DNA of 39,881 nucleotides from Actinomycetes bacterium (GTDB lineage Bacteria; Actinomycetota; Actinomycetes; Actinomycetales; Microbacteriaceae): NCBI GenBank assembly GCA_023450335.1, contig JAEXHA010000049.1, forward strand, positions 1-39,881. Reading direction: 5' to 3'. Shown here piece by piece: positions 31,203-39,351 of this stretch. Below the pieces are notes generated by a model. The model ran no database searches. It was given only the letters and a program-made list of their open reading frames with translations, and was not told the DNA's origin. Numbering within the stretch: the stretch's first letter is position 1; every line of letters starts with the position of its first letter. The translations under genes and the position numbers were made by a program.

Positions 31203-32783
31203 ATGGCCGACACATCGCCCCGAGCCACCCCGGCCCGGGCTTCCCGCGAGGAATGGACCGGGCAGATCGGGTTCATCATCGCCGCGATCGGGTCGGCGGT
31301 CGGTCTCGGCAACATCTGGCGCTTTCCGGGCGTCGCGTACGAGAACGGCGGGGGAGCGTTCCTGATCCCGTACCTGGTCGCGCTGCTGACCGCCGGCATC
31401 CCGATCCTGTTCCTCGACTACGCGATCGGACACCGGTTCCGTGGGGCGGCACCGACGGCGTTGCGCCGGCTGGGCGGCCGGGCGGGGCGCTGGCTCGAGT
31501 CGCTCGGGTGGTTCCAGGTCGCGATCGCCTTCGTCATCGGCCTGTATTACACCGTCGTGATCGCGTGGGCGGTGAGCTACTTCATCTTCTCGTTCGACCA
31601 ACGCTGGGGCGACGAGCCGGCGGCGTTCTTCACCGGTGAGTACCTCCGGGTGAGTGACCCCGGCTTCAGCCTCGAGTTCGTCCCCGCCGTGCTCATCCCG
31701 CTCGCGGCCATCTGGATCATCACGATCATCGTCATGGCCGCCGGCGTGGCCAAAGGGCTGCAGCGTGCCAACGCCTGGGCCCTGCCGGTGCTGCTGGTGG
31801 CCTTCCTCATCCTCGTGGTCCGCGCGCTCTTCCTCGACGGCGCCGCCGACGGCCTCAACGCCCTGTTCACACCCGACTTCGCCGCGCTCGCCGACCCGAA
31901 CGTGTGGATCGCGGCGTACAGCCAGATCTTCTTCTCGCTGTCGATCGCCTTCGGCATCATGATCACCTACGCCTCGTACCGCCGGCGTCGTTCCAACCTG
32001 ACCAGCCCGGGTCTGGTGGTGGCGTTCGCGAACTCCTCCTTCGAGATCCTGGCCGGCATCGGCGTGTTCGCCACCCTCGGGTTCTTCGCCTTCCAGCAGG
32101 GCGTGGCCGTCGACGAGCTCGAAAATCTCACCGGGGTCGGGCTGTCGTTCATGACGTTCCCCGCGATCGTGTCGCAGATGCCCGGCGGTGCTTTGTTCGG
32201 GTGTCTGTTCTTCGGGTCGCTGGCCTTGGCCGGCTTCACCTCGCTGGTGTCGGTGCTGCAGGTGGTGTCGGCGGCCGTGCAGGAGAAGTTCGGCCTTTCG
32301 GTGCGCACGGCGGCCGTCGGCGTCGGCGTCGTCTCGGCCGTCCTGTCGATCCTCGGATTCTCGACCACGACCGGTCTGCTGGCGCTGGATGTGGTGGACC
32401 AGTGGGCCAACAACGTCGGCATCGTCGCGTCGGCGGTGCTCATGACCATCCTCGTGATGTGGGTGCTGCGGCGCGGCCCCGAACTGCGCGACCACCTCAA
32501 CGCGGTGTCCACGTTCCGTGTCGGGCGGTCGTGGCTCGCGCTGGTCGGCATCCTCGCGCCCATCGTGCTGGGCTACATGCTGATCTCGCGCATCATCACC
32601 CTCATCGTGGACGGCTACTCCGAGCTACCCGGCTGGTATCTCCTGCTGTTCGGCTGGGGAGCGGTCGCCGTCATCGTCATCCTCGCCGTCGTCGCCTCGC
32701 TACTGCCCTGGCGCCGCTCGCCCGATGAGTACCGGCCCTGGCCGGCGCTGCCACCCACGTACGCGAAGGAGGGGGCGCTGTGA
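31203..32783 (+). CDS. Sodium-dependent amino acid transporter (NSS/SNF family)
   Basis: A 526-residue sodium symporter with about twelve hydrophobic helices. The signature GLGNIWRFPG at 34-43 in helix 1, and the YENGGGAFLIPY segment after it, define the family. ATG at 31203 is supported by GGAGGA five bases upstream; the upstream frame is the intergenic region. It overlaps a 55-residue membrane peptide gene (GTGA), the pairing of the corynebacterial MetPS methionine/alanine importer, so methionine or alanine is the best guess at substrate. The substrate residues themselves do not settle this. Confidence 0.9.
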   Translation: MADTSPRATPARASREEWTGQIGFIIAAIGSAVGLGNIWRFPGVAYENGGGAFLIPYLVALLTAGIPILFLDYAIGHRFRGAAPTALRRLGGRAGRWLESLGWFQVAIAFVIGLYYTVVIAWAVSYFIFSFDQRWGDEPAAFFTGEYLRVSDPGFSLEFVPAVLIPLAAIWIITIIVMAAGVAKGLQRANAWALPVLLVAFLILVVRALFLDGAADGLNALFTPDFAALADPNVWIAAYSQIFFSLSIAFGIMITYASYRRRRSNLTSPGLVVAFANSSFEILAGIGVFATLGFFAFQQGVAVDELENLTGVGLSFMTFPAIVSQMPGGALFGCLFFGSLALAGFTSLVSVLQVVSAAVQEKFGLSVRTAAVGVGVVSAVLSILGFSTTTGLLALDVVDQWANNVGIVASAVLMTILVMWVLRRGPELRDHLNAVSTFRVGRSWLALVGILAPIVLGYMLISRIITLIVDGYSELPGWYLLLFGWGAVAVIVILAVVASLLPWRRSPDEYRPWPALPPTYAKEGAL

Positions 32784-32947
32784 CCACGATCGCCATCATC
32801 TTCCTGATCATCTCGATCGTGCTGGTCTGGGGCGGGCTGGTCGCCAGCGCGCTGTTCCTGCGTCGCCGCCCCGAGCGGGCCGCGTATCCCGTGGGCGGGA
32901 TCGACGATCACCGCGAGGATGCCGGGATCATCGAGCACGACACCTGA
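32780..32947 (+). CDS. Small subunit of the NSS transporter (MetS-like)
   Basis: A 55-residue protein starting at GTG 32780, overlapping the transporter stop by 4 bp. Residues about 4-27 are one membrane helix (TIAIIFLIISIVLVWGGL), followed by LRRRPE, a positive stop-transfer segment, and a short hydrophilic acidic tail with a Gly/Ile/Asp/His pattern ending EHDT. Size, topology and position match the small subunit of methionine/alanine importers (MetS type), which is needed for transport activity. The stop is directly adjacent to the stop of the convergent APC gene. Confidence 0.82.
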   Translation: MTTIAIIFLIISIVLVWGGLVASALFLRRRPERAAYPVGGIDDHREDAGIIEHDT

Positions 32948-34195
32948 TCAGCCGCGGCGCCGCAGCCGGATGAGCCGGTAGCCGACACCGACGACGACGA
33001 CCAGTACGCCGGCGACGACCGCCTGCCACGGCAGGGTGACGGCCAGCACGCCGCAACCGACCCCGCCGATCATCTGCAGGACGCGCGGGTACCGCCGCGC
33101 GGATCCGTGCTGACCGAACGCGGCGATGTTCGCGATGAGGTAATACAGCAGCACGCCGAGCGAGGAGAATCCGATCGCCAGCCGCAGTTCGGCGAACGTG
33201 ACGACGACGACCACGATGGCCACGGCGGCCGCCTCGGCGCGATGGGGCACCCGCCAGCGGGGGTGCACCGCGGCCAGTCCCCGCGGCAGGTCCCCCTCAC
33301 GCGCCATCGCGAACCCGGTACGGCCGATGCCCGCGATCAGCGCGAGGAGCGCGCCCAGACAGGCCGCGGCGGCACCGATCCGGGCCACCGGCTCGACCCA
33401 CGGCCAGCCCGAGGCCGCCGCCATCGCCGCGACGGGGTCGGCGGTGGCGGCCGTGCCCTCGGGACCGAGCACCCGCAGCACGGTCACCGCGACCACGGCG
33501 TAGACGGCCAGCGCGCCGATGAAGGCACCCACGATCGCCCGGGGGATCGTGCGGGACGGATCGCGCACCTCCTCACCCAGGGTCGCGATGCGCGCGTAGC
33601 CGGCGAATGCGAAGAAGATCAGTCCGGCCGACTGCAAGATGCCGTACCAACCGGCATCCCCCAAGCCGTGCAGCACCGGAACGGCCGCGGTGGGGGATGC
33701 CGCCGTCCCCGCTGCCACGGCGATCGCCAATGCCGAGAGCACGACCACGACGACGATCCGTGTCGCCAGTGCGGTGCGGGTGATGCCGAACCAGTTGACC
33801 GCCCCGAGCGCCACGACCGCGACCGCGGCCACCGGGCGTTCCCACCCGGCCGGTGCGGCGTACACGGCGAAAGTCAGCGCCATCGCGGCGCAGCTGGCGA
33901 GCTTTCCGATGACGAAGCCCCAGCCGGCCACGAAGCCCCACCAGGGCCCGAGCTCCGCGCGCCCGTATGCGTAGACGCCGCCCGAGGTCGGATGCACCGC
34001 AGCCAGCTGCGCCGTCGAGGTGGCGTTGCCGAAGGCGACGACCGCCGCAATGCCCAGTCCGATCAGCAGCCCCGTGCCCGCCGCTGCCGCAGCCGGTGCG
34101 AACACCGCGAACACGCCCGCCCCGATCATCGACCCGAGGCCGATGAGCACGGCGTCGCCGAGGCCGAGCCGGCGCGACAGCGAAGGGGTGGTCAT
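32948..34195 (-). CDS. APC-superfamily amino acid permease
   Basis: A 415-residue permease with about twelve hydrophobic segments. The first helix carries the APC glycine-rich substrate motif IGLGSMIGAGVF (18-29), followed by HPTSGGVYAYGRAELGPWWGFVAGW, typical of the family. Substrate unknown; it is a short member without a long C-terminal tail. ATG at 34195 is chosen because TAGGGT lies seven bases upstream, giving a leaderless start; an upstream in-frame start would add a Pro/Arg-rich stretch. Its stop directly abuts the MetS-like gene, with no spacer for a terminator between the two convergent transporter genes. Confidence 0.88.
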   Translation of the reverse strand: MTTPSLSRRLGLGDAVLIGLGSMIGAGVFAVFAPAAAAAGTGLLIGLGIAAVVAFGNATSTAQLAAVHPTSGGVYAYGRAELGPWWGFVAGWGFVIGKLASCAAMALTFAVYAAPAGWERPVAAVAVVALGAVNWFGITRTALATRIVVVVVLSALAIAVAAGTAASPTAAVPVLHGLGDAGWYGILQSAGLIFFAFAGYARIATLGEEVRDPSRTIPRAIVGAFIGALAVYAVVAVTVLRVLGPEGTAATADPVAAMAAASGWPWVEPVARIGAAAACLGALLALIAGIGRTGFAMAREGDLPRGLAAVHPRWRVPHRAEAAAVAIVVVVVTFAELRLAIGFSSLGVLLYYLIANIAAFGQHGSARRYPRVLQMIGGVGCGVLAVTLPWQAVVAGVLVVVVGVGYRLIRLRRRG

Positions 34196-34202
34196 GGGCC
34201 GA

Positions 34203-34208
34203 ACCCTA
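34203..34208 (-). promoter_or_regulatory. -10 box of leaderless APC permease gene
   Basis: Minus-strand TAGGGT, seven bases (tcggccc), then ATG at 34195. Same hexamer as at the epimerase gene. Confidence 0.5.
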
Positions 34209-34244
34209 ACGGGTCGAGGCGAACGCGCGGCGCACCCGCCGGTC

Positions 34245-34718
34245 TCAGCGGGTCGCGGCTTCGGTGATCCGCTTCTTCTCCCGTACGTACACCTCGCGCC
34301 GCACGCGGGCCACGACGTCGCCGCCGGCATCGGTGATCTCCGTCTCGAACCACTCGAGCACCTTCGCGCCGCCCCGGGCGCGTTCGCGAAGCTCGGCCGC
34401 CTTCTCGCGCGAGACCGCGAACTGCGCCGTCAGCACGCCGCGCCCGGGCTTGACGAACTCGATCTCTCCGCGGGTGTCCCACACGACGTAGTCGCGGCCG
34501 AGCTGATGCATCACGAGCATGAAGAAGTACGGGTCGGTCATTGCCGACATCGACCCGCCGAACGCGGTCTTCACGTAGTTGCGGGTGAAGACGTTGACGT
34601 GCAGCTGCACCGTCGCCGACGTCCAGTCCTCGGCGAATCGCTTCACCCGGATGCCGGTGAACAGGTTGGGTATCCACAGGCTCATGCCGATGGCGAGCTG
34701 CCGAGGAGTGATGCGCAT
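34245..34718 (-). CDS. DUF4442 (hotdog-fold thioesterase-like) protein
   Basis: A 157-residue soluble protein with the DUF4442 pattern: NLFTGIRVKRFAEDW near the start, RNYVKTAFGGSMSAMTDPYFF, and late strands FVKPGRGVLTAQF and ARVRREVYVREKK. The family has the hotdog fold of acyl-CoA thioesterases; the Asp in MTDPYF may be the catalytic position, by analogy only. No substrate is known. ATG at 34718 is preferred over an upstream in-frame GTG/ATG because CAGACT lies seven bases before it. Confidence 0.8.
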   Translation of the reverse strand: MRITPRQLAIGMSLWIPNLFTGIRVKRFAEDWTSATVQLHVNVFTRNYVKTAFGGSMSAMTDPYFFMLVMHQLGRDYVVWDTRGEIEFVKPGRGVLTAQFAVSREKAAELRERARGGAKVLEWFETEITDAGGDVVARVRREVYVREKKRITEAATR

Positions 34719-34725
34719 GGATGCC

Positions 34726-34731
34726 AGTCTG
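34726..34731 (-). promoter_or_regulatory. -10 box of leaderless DUF4442 gene
   Basis: Minus-strand CAGACT (a T-to-C variant of the TAGACT box used at mfd, rplY and eno), seven bases, then ATG at 34718. Confidence 0.35.
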
Positions 34732-34782
34732 CTGGGCGGCGTGCCCGTTTCGCATCTCGGTCGGGCGCGTGCGGGCAAACTG

Positions 34783-34799
34783 TTCTAGTTGTTATAGAA
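34783..34799. promoter_or_regulatory. Inverted-repeat operator of the GntR regulator
   Basis: TTCTA-N7-TAGAA, lying across the -10 box of the regulator gene in an unusually AT-rich patch. Binding here would block the promoter, so autorepression is likely. YtrA-type regulators are known to bind such repeats in their own promoters. Confidence 0.6.
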
Positions 34800-34800
34800 T
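34795..34800 (+). promoter_or_regulatory. -10 box of the leaderless GntR operon
   Basis: TAGAAT, six bases (tgacgc), then ATG at 34807. It overlaps the right arm of the inverted repeat. Confidence 0.55.
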
Positions 34801-34806
34801 TGACGC

Positions 34807-35181
34807 ATGCTCTTGCGCGTCGACCCGACCAGTGCGGCGCCGCTGTTCGCGCAGATCGCCGCGTCGATCCGCATGGACGCGGCGGCCGGGCGGCTGCGTC
34901 CGGGGGAGCGGCTTCCCGCCGCCCGGGATGTCGCGACGGCTCTCGGAGTCAACCTGCACACCGTGCTCCACGCCTATCAGGATCTGCGCGACGAGGGGCT
35001 GATCGAGATGCGCCGCGGCCGCGGCGCCGTGCTGACCGAGACGGTGACGCATCTCACGACGCTGCACGGCGACATCGTCGCGCTCGCCGCCAAGGGACGC
35101 GCACTCGGGCTCCCGGCCGAGACCCTCGCCGCCTTGCTCACAGACGCCGTCCGCACCGAGGAGACGCCGCATGCCCGTTGA
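34807..35181 (+). CDS. GntR-family transcriptional regulator, YtrA type
   Basis: A 124-residue regulator. Residues about 12-78 are the winged helix-turn-helix: PLFAQIAASIRMDAAAGRL, the turn GERLPAARDVATALGVN, the recognition helix LHTVLHAYQDLRDEGLI, and the wing MRRGRGAV. The C-terminal part is only about 45 residues, the short effector-less tail that defines YtrA-type GntR proteins, which usually regulate a linked transport or membrane-stress operon and themselves. It overlaps the DUF1648 gene by 11 bp, making an operon with the decayed CPBP gene. Confidence 0.9.
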   Translation: MLLRVDPTSAAPLFAQIAASIRMDAAAGRLRPGERLPAARDVATALGVNLHTVLHAYQDLRDEGLIEMRRGRGAVLTETVTHLTTLHGDIVALAAKGRALGLPAETLAALLTDAVRTEETPHAR

Positions 35182-36196
35182 AACCCGCCGCATTGTGACC
35201 CGCTTCGCGGTCGTCGCCGTCGCGCTGCCCGCCGTGATCGTGACGACCGGTGTCGTGATGATGCTCACGGCACTGCCCGCACTTCCCGATCCGGTTGCGA
35301 CGCACTGGGGGGTCACCGGAACCCCCGATGGGTTCGGTCCGGTGTGGCTGCCGATCGTGATGCTGACCGCTGTCGGACTCGGGCTGCCCGCGCTGCTGGG
35401 TCTGCTGACCCTGCCTGCTCTGCGGCGCAGCGAGCGCGGCGGCGCGTACCGGTTGCTGGGAGCGACGGCGCTGGGTCTGTCGAGCTTTCTGACCGTCCTG
35501 GTGGCGGTATCGACGATGCGGCAGGCCGGGCTGACCGACGCCGCCGCCGGGCCGCAGATCTGGGGGCCGCTGGCGATCGCCGCGGCCGCCGGCGCCGCCG
35601 GAACCGCCCTCGGGTGGTTCCTGCAGCCGCGGCAGCGCTTCGAACCGACGCCGCTCGATCCGGCGGTGCCGATGAAGCTTTCCACGGGGGAGCGGGTGAT
35701 CTGGCTGCAGCGCGCGACGATGTCGCGCTCGGGCACCATCGTCCTGCTCGCAGCCCTCGGCCTGACGGGTGCCGTGACCGTGACCGTCGCCGTGGTCGCC
35801 GCCGAGGCCGTCACCGTGTGGCTCACGTCGGTGCTGATGGTGCTGCTGAGCCTGCTCGTCGCCGCCAATCTCGTCTTCCACGTGCGCGTCGACGACCAGG
35901 GCCTCACGGCGACCTCGGCGCTCGGCTGGCCGCGCACGCGGGTGCCTCTCGAAGATGTCGCCCACGCCGCCGTCGTGGAGGTGAATCCCATGGCCGATTT
36001 CGGCGGATGGGGGCTGCGGTGGGCGCCGACGGGACGGTTCGGTCTCGTGCTGCGCACCGGCCCCGGCATCGAGGTGCGCCGGCGCAGCGGCAAGTCCTTC
36101 ACCGTCACGGTGGACGACGCGGCTACCGGTGCCGCCCTGCTGAGCGGGCTGGCCGAGCGTGCGGCGGCGACGGGCGCAGCGGAGGCCGGCCGATGA
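35171..36196 (+). CDS. DUF1648 membrane protein
   Basis: A 341-residue membrane protein. The N-terminal region has a hydrophobic helix and the DUF1648 motif DPVATHWGVTGTPDGFG (residues about 40-56), followed by several helices up to about 150, and a second hydrophobic pair around 190-240; the C-terminal third is soluble with beta strands (FHVRVDDQGLTATSALGWPRTRVPLEDV). Function unknown; the domain also occurs in SdpI-type immunity proteins, usually beside YtrA-type GntR regulators as here. SD GAGGAG is 7 bp before the ATG; it overlaps the regulator by 11 bp and the next frame by 4 bp. Confidence 0.82.
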   Translation: MPVETRRIVTRFAVVAVALPAVIVTTGVVMMLTALPALPDPVATHWGVTGTPDGFGPVWLPIVMLTAVGLGLPALLGLLTLPALRRSERGGAYRLLGATALGLSSFLTVLVAVSTMRQAGLTDAAAGPQIWGPLAIAAAAGAAGTALGWFLQPRQRFEPTPLDPAVPMKLSTGERVIWLQRATMSRSGTIVLLAALGLTGAVTVTVAVVAAEAVTVWLTSVLMVLLSLLVAANLVFHVRVDDQGLTATSALGWPRTRVPLEDVAHAAVVEVNPMADFGGWGLRWAPTGRFGLVLRTGPGIEVRRRSGKSFTVTVDDAATGAALLSGLAERAAATGAAEAGR

Positions 36197-36628
36197 CGGC
36201 GGCACACGGCGCCCTCGGAGGCGCCGCACCCCACCGCGTGCCCTGGCGCGCCGTCGGCGTCTTCGTCGCGACCTCGTTCGTGCTGGCGTGGGCTCCTTCG
36301 CCGAGCAGCTCGCCACGGTCGTTCCCGAAGGCACGCCGCTGCCGCCGGTACAGCTGCTGGTGGCCGCGCAGCTGGCGATCATCCCAGGGGTGTGCCGCTG
36401 GGCTGGCTCCGGCTGCGCAGCGCGTCGGTGTGGCCGGCCGCCCTCGCGCACGGGTCGCTCAACGCCGTTGCCGGACTTGTGGTGCTGCTCGTCGCAGCCG
36501 GTCAGACGCCCGACCCGGCGCTGGTCGGCCCGCTGGGTGTCGTGTCGTGGGCGGTGCTGGCCGTCGTGGTGGCCGTGCTGGTGGCGACCGGGCAGTTCCG
36601 GCGGCGCCCCCAACCGGGCCAACGCTGA
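36193..36628 (+). pseudogene. Decayed CPBP-family intramembrane protease gene
   Basis: Three frames hold consecutive pieces of one protein. Frame one (from ATG 36193) gives the first helix, ending FVATSFVLAWA. Frame two (from about 36288) gives FAEQLATVVPEGTPLPPVQLL and on to AAQLAIIPG. Frame three (from about 36390) gives PLGWLRLRSASVWPAALAHGSLNAVAG, the classic late motif of CPBP (Abi) proteases, then the last helices. The stretch between the second and third pieces, where the EExxxR and first catalytic His motifs belong, is missing. So at least two deletions/frameshifts and loss of the active site are visible. The ATG still overlaps the DUF1648 stop, so this was the third gene of the GntR operon. 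Confidence 0.82.
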
Positions 36629-36674
36629 CCGCACGCGCCTTGACGCGCCGCGGGCGGCCCGATTGGCTGAGCGC

Positions 36675-37343
36675 ATGACCGATCCGACTCCCGACGGCTG
36701 GCGCGCCGTCGACCGTTATTTCAGTGACACACTCGTCGGGCACGATCCGGCTCTCGAGGCCGCGGTCGCCCGCCAGCAGAATGCCGGGATGCCGGCGATC
36801 GAGGTGGCGCCGGTCAACGGCAAGTTCCTGCATCTGCTGGCCCGTATCGCCCGGGCGCGGCGCGTCCTGGAGGTGGGCACGCTGGGCGGCTACTCCACGA
36901 CGTGGCTGGCGCGGGCGCTTCCCGCCGACGGCACCGTGACCACGATCGAGGCCGAGCCCGCCCACGCCGGCATCGCCCGTCAGAACCTGGAGGCCGCCGG
37001 CATCGGTGACCGCGTCCAGATCCTCCAGGGGCGCGCCGCAGACGTGCTGCCGACCCTCGCGGGCACCGAGCCGTTCGACTTCGTGTTCATCGACGCCGAC
37101 AAGGAGTCCAACACCGTCTATCTCGACTGGGCCGCGCGCCTCGGGCACCCCGGCACCGTGGTGGTCGTCGACAACGTCGGGCGCGGCGGCGCGGTCTCCG
37201 ACGCCGGCAGCGACCGGCCCGACGTGGTCGGCACACGCGACGCCCTGCAGCTGCTCGGCGCCGACCCGAGATTCGATGCGACGGCCCTCCAGACGCTCGA
37301 TGCAAAGGGGTGGGACGGCATCGCGGTGGCGGTCGTGGTCTGA
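36675..37343 (+). CDS. O-methyltransferase (SAM-dependent, family 3)
   Basis: A 222-residue class I methyltransferase. Residues 64-73 (VLEVGTLGGY) form the SAM-binding loop, TIEAEPAHA the second motif, and FVFIDADKES (138-145) the metal/substrate region typical of small cation-dependent O-methyltransferases (caffeoyl-CoA/catechol type). The substrate is unknown. ATG at 36675 lies 46 bp after the end of the CPBP pseudogene, in no clear SD context. It is on the same strand as eno, but eno has its own promoter. Confidence 0.88.
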   Translation: MTDPTPDGWRAVDRYFSDTLVGHDPALEAAVARQQNAGMPAIEVAPVNGKFLHLLARIARARRVLEVGTLGGYSTTWLARALPADGTVTTIEAEPAHAGIARQNLEAAGIGDRVQILQGRAADVLPTLAGTEPFDFVFIDADKESNTVYLDWAARLGHPGTVVVVDNVGRGGAVSDAGSDRPDVVGTRDALQLLGADPRFDATALQTLDAKGWDGIAVAVVV

Positions 37344-37395
37344 ACGCATCGGTCATGCACGGCCCGGTGCCCTGTGGCCGTGGCATCCACTTCAC

Positions 37396-37401
37396 TAGAC
37401 T
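37396..37401 (+). promoter_or_regulatory. -10 box of eno
   Basis: TAGACT at 37396-37401, a leader of about 50 nt, then an SD-led GTG. No clear -35. Confidence 0.45.
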
Positions 37402-37457
37402 CGGACGCGGACCGACGACGCTCCCATGATCCACCTTCCACAAGCAAGGAGTCCCCT

Positions 37458-38738
37458 GTGGCACTGATCGAGGCTGTAGGCGCACGCGAGATCCTGGATT
37501 CGCGTGGCAACCCGACCGTCGAAGTGGAGGTGCTGCTCGACGACGGCATCGTCCAGCGCGCGGCCGTCCCTTCCGGCGCATCCACCGGCGCGTTCGAGGC
37601 GTACGAGCTGCGCGACGGCGACAAGGGCCGTTACGGCGGCAAGGGCGTGCTCAAGGCGGTTTCGGCCGTCATCGACGAGCTCGGCCCCGCGATCGAGGGC
37701 GTCGAGGCGAGCGACCAGCGCGTCGTCGACGAGATCCTCATCGCCACCGACGGCACCGACAACAAGTCGCGTGCCGGCGCCAACGCGATCCTGGGCGTGA
37801 GCCTGGCAGTGGCCAAGGCCGCCGCCGACAGCGCCGACCTGCCGCTGTTCCGCTACCTGGGCGGACCGAACGCGCACATTCTGCCCGTGCCGCTGTTCAA
37901 CGTCATCAACGGTGGCGAGCATGCCGACAACGGCATCGACATGCAGGAGTTCTTCCTCGCACCCATCGGCGCCGAGAGCTTCTCCGAGTCGCTGCGCTGG
38001 GGCACCGAGGTCTACCACGTCCTCAAGGGCGAGCTGAAGGCGGCCGGCTTCGCGACCGGCCTCGGCGACGAGGGCGGCTTCGCCCCCGACCTGCCCAGCA
38101 ACCGCGAGGGCCTGGACTTCCTGATCCGCGCGATCGAGAAGGCCGGCTTCACCCCCGGCAGCGACATCGCGCTGGGCCTGGACGTGGCGGCGACCGAGTT
38201 CTTCAACGACGGCGTGTACCGCCTCGACAACAAGGACTGGACCGCCGCCGAGCTCATCGAGTACTACGTGGGCCTGGTGGGCGACTACCCGATCGTCACG
38301 ATCGAAGACGCGCTGGCCGAGGACGACTGGGACAACTGGAAGGCGCTCACCGACGCGCTGGGCACCAAGACCCAGCTGGTCGGCGACGACCTGTTCGTCA
38401 CCAACCCCGAGCGGCTGGCCGACGGCATCGCCCGCGGCGTGGCCAACTCGCTGCTGGTGAAGGTGAACCAGATCGGCACCCTCTCCGAGACGCTGGATGC
38501 CGTCGACATGGCCCACCGTGCCGGGTACACCGCGATGCTGTCGCACCGCTCGGGTGAGACCGAAGACACCACGATCGCCGACCTGGCCGTGGCCACCGGT
38601 GCGGGTCAGATCAAGTCCGGCGCGCCCGCCCGCAGCGAGCGGGTCGCGAAATACAATCAGCTTCTGCGTATCGAGGAGGAGCTGGGCGAGGCGGCGGAGT
38701 TCATCGGCCGCCGGGCGTTCCCGCGTTTCCAGGGCTGA
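37458..38738 (+). CDS. eno: Enolase
   Basis: Interconverts 2-phosphoglycerate and PEP in glycolysis. The 426-residue protein is the standard length. It has AREILDSRGNPTVEVEV (9-25), the mobile loop SGASTGAFEA (39-48), metal and catalytic segments LDVAATEF, IVTIEDALAEDDWD and VGDDLFVTN, and the signature SHRSGETED-type active-site end, then KSGAPARSER. GTG at 37458 follows AAGGAG by seven bases. Gene order with the FtsB-like and DUF501 genes is conserved in Actinobacteria. Its product PEP is the substrate of the ppc enzyme encoded upstream. Confidence 0.97.
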   Translation: MALIEAVGAREILDSRGNPTVEVEVLLDDGIVQRAAVPSGASTGAFEAYELRDGDKGRYGGKGVLKAVSAVIDELGPAIEGVEASDQRVVDEILIATDGTDNKSRAGANAILGVSLAVAKAAADSADLPLFRYLGGPNAHILPVPLFNVINGGEHADNGIDMQEFFLAPIGAESFSESLRWGTEVYHVLKGELKAAGFATGLGDEGGFAPDLPSNREGLDFLIRAIEKAGFTPGSDIALGLDVAATEFFNDGVYRLDNKDWTAAELIEYYVGLVGDYPIVTIEDALAEDDWDNWKALTDALGTKTQLVGDDLFVTNPERLADGIARGVANSLLVKVNQIGTLSETLDAVDMAHRAGYTAMLSHRSGETEDTTIADLAVATGAGQIKSGAPARSERVAKYNQLLRIEEELGEAAEFIGRRAFPRFQG

Positions 38739-38769
38739 TACGCCGCACTGACGACGAGAGGAGGGAGCC

Positions 38770-39300
38770 GTGGAACGACCGACGGCTCCCTCTTCGCGTA
38801 CCCCGGCCGCGGGGCGCGCCCCCGCCTCGCGCGCGGCGGTGGCCCGCGCCACGCCGAACGTGGACGTGCGGGACTGGGTCGCGAGGGTGCGGCTGTCGGC
38901 CTTCACCGGCATCATGCTGGCCCTGGTGGTGCTCGCGGCGTTCGTCCTCGTGCCCACGATCGGCACCTATGTCGACCAGCAGCAGCGCATCGCCGCTCTC
39001 GAAGAGACCGTTCGGCTGACCGAGGCGGAGGTCGCTGCGCTCGAAGGTGAACGCGAGCAGTGGGCCGACCCTGCCTACATCACCTCACAGGCGCGCGAGC
39101 GGCTCTACTACGTCAAGCCGGGCGAGGTCGTCTACCTCATCGACGACGATCTGCCGGCCGGCACGGTGCCCGCCGAGCAGACCGCTGTCAGCGACGAGGT
39201 CGAAGAGACCGCGAACGACTGGATGTCACAGCTGGTGCGATCGGTGACCGGTGCGGGGCTCGCCCGGTCGGTGAGTGTGACCGGCGGCGACGACGGCTGA
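38770..39300 (+). CDS. FtsB/DivIC-family septum formation protein
   Basis: A 176-residue bitopic membrane protein. The N-terminal cytoplasmic part (1-40) is Arg/Ala/Pro-rich, one membrane helix spans about 42-64, a coiled coil follows (68-97; IAALEETVRLTEAEVAALEGE), and then the family motif W-A-D-P-A-Y-I-x3-A-R-E-R-L-Y-Y-V-K-P-G-E at 98-119. FtsB/DivIC bridges FtsL and FtsQ in the divisome. It follows eno by 31 bp with SD GAGGAGG. Confidence 0.92.
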   Translation: MERPTAPSSRTPAAGRAPASRAAVARATPNVDVRDWVARVRLSAFTGIMLALVVLAAFVLVPTIGTYVDQQQRIAALEETVRLTEAEVAALEGEREQWADPAYITSQARERLYYVKPGEVVYLIDDDLPAGTVPAEQTAVSDEVEETANDWMSQLVRSVTGAGLARSVSVTGGDDG

Positions 39301-39339
39301 ACCGGCGACACGCTCGGCATCGCCCCAGCAACGGGCCGG

Positions 39340-39345
39340 TACCCT
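39340..39345 (+). promoter_or_regulatory. -10 box of leaderless DUF501 gene
   Basis: TACCCT, six bases (ggtgcg), then GTG at 39352. The spacer is almost the same as at mfd (cgtgcg). Confidence 0.5.
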
Positions 39346-39351
39346 GGTGCG

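Noticed and set aside
28795..31215. 806-residue antisense frame across mazG and hisS
   Set aside because: Shadow frame of two confirmed genes; low-complexity composition.
36193..36628. Functional small membrane protein from the third frame (36392-36628)
   Set aside because: It matches only the tail of CPBP proteases, with upstream pieces present in other frames; better explained as a remnant.
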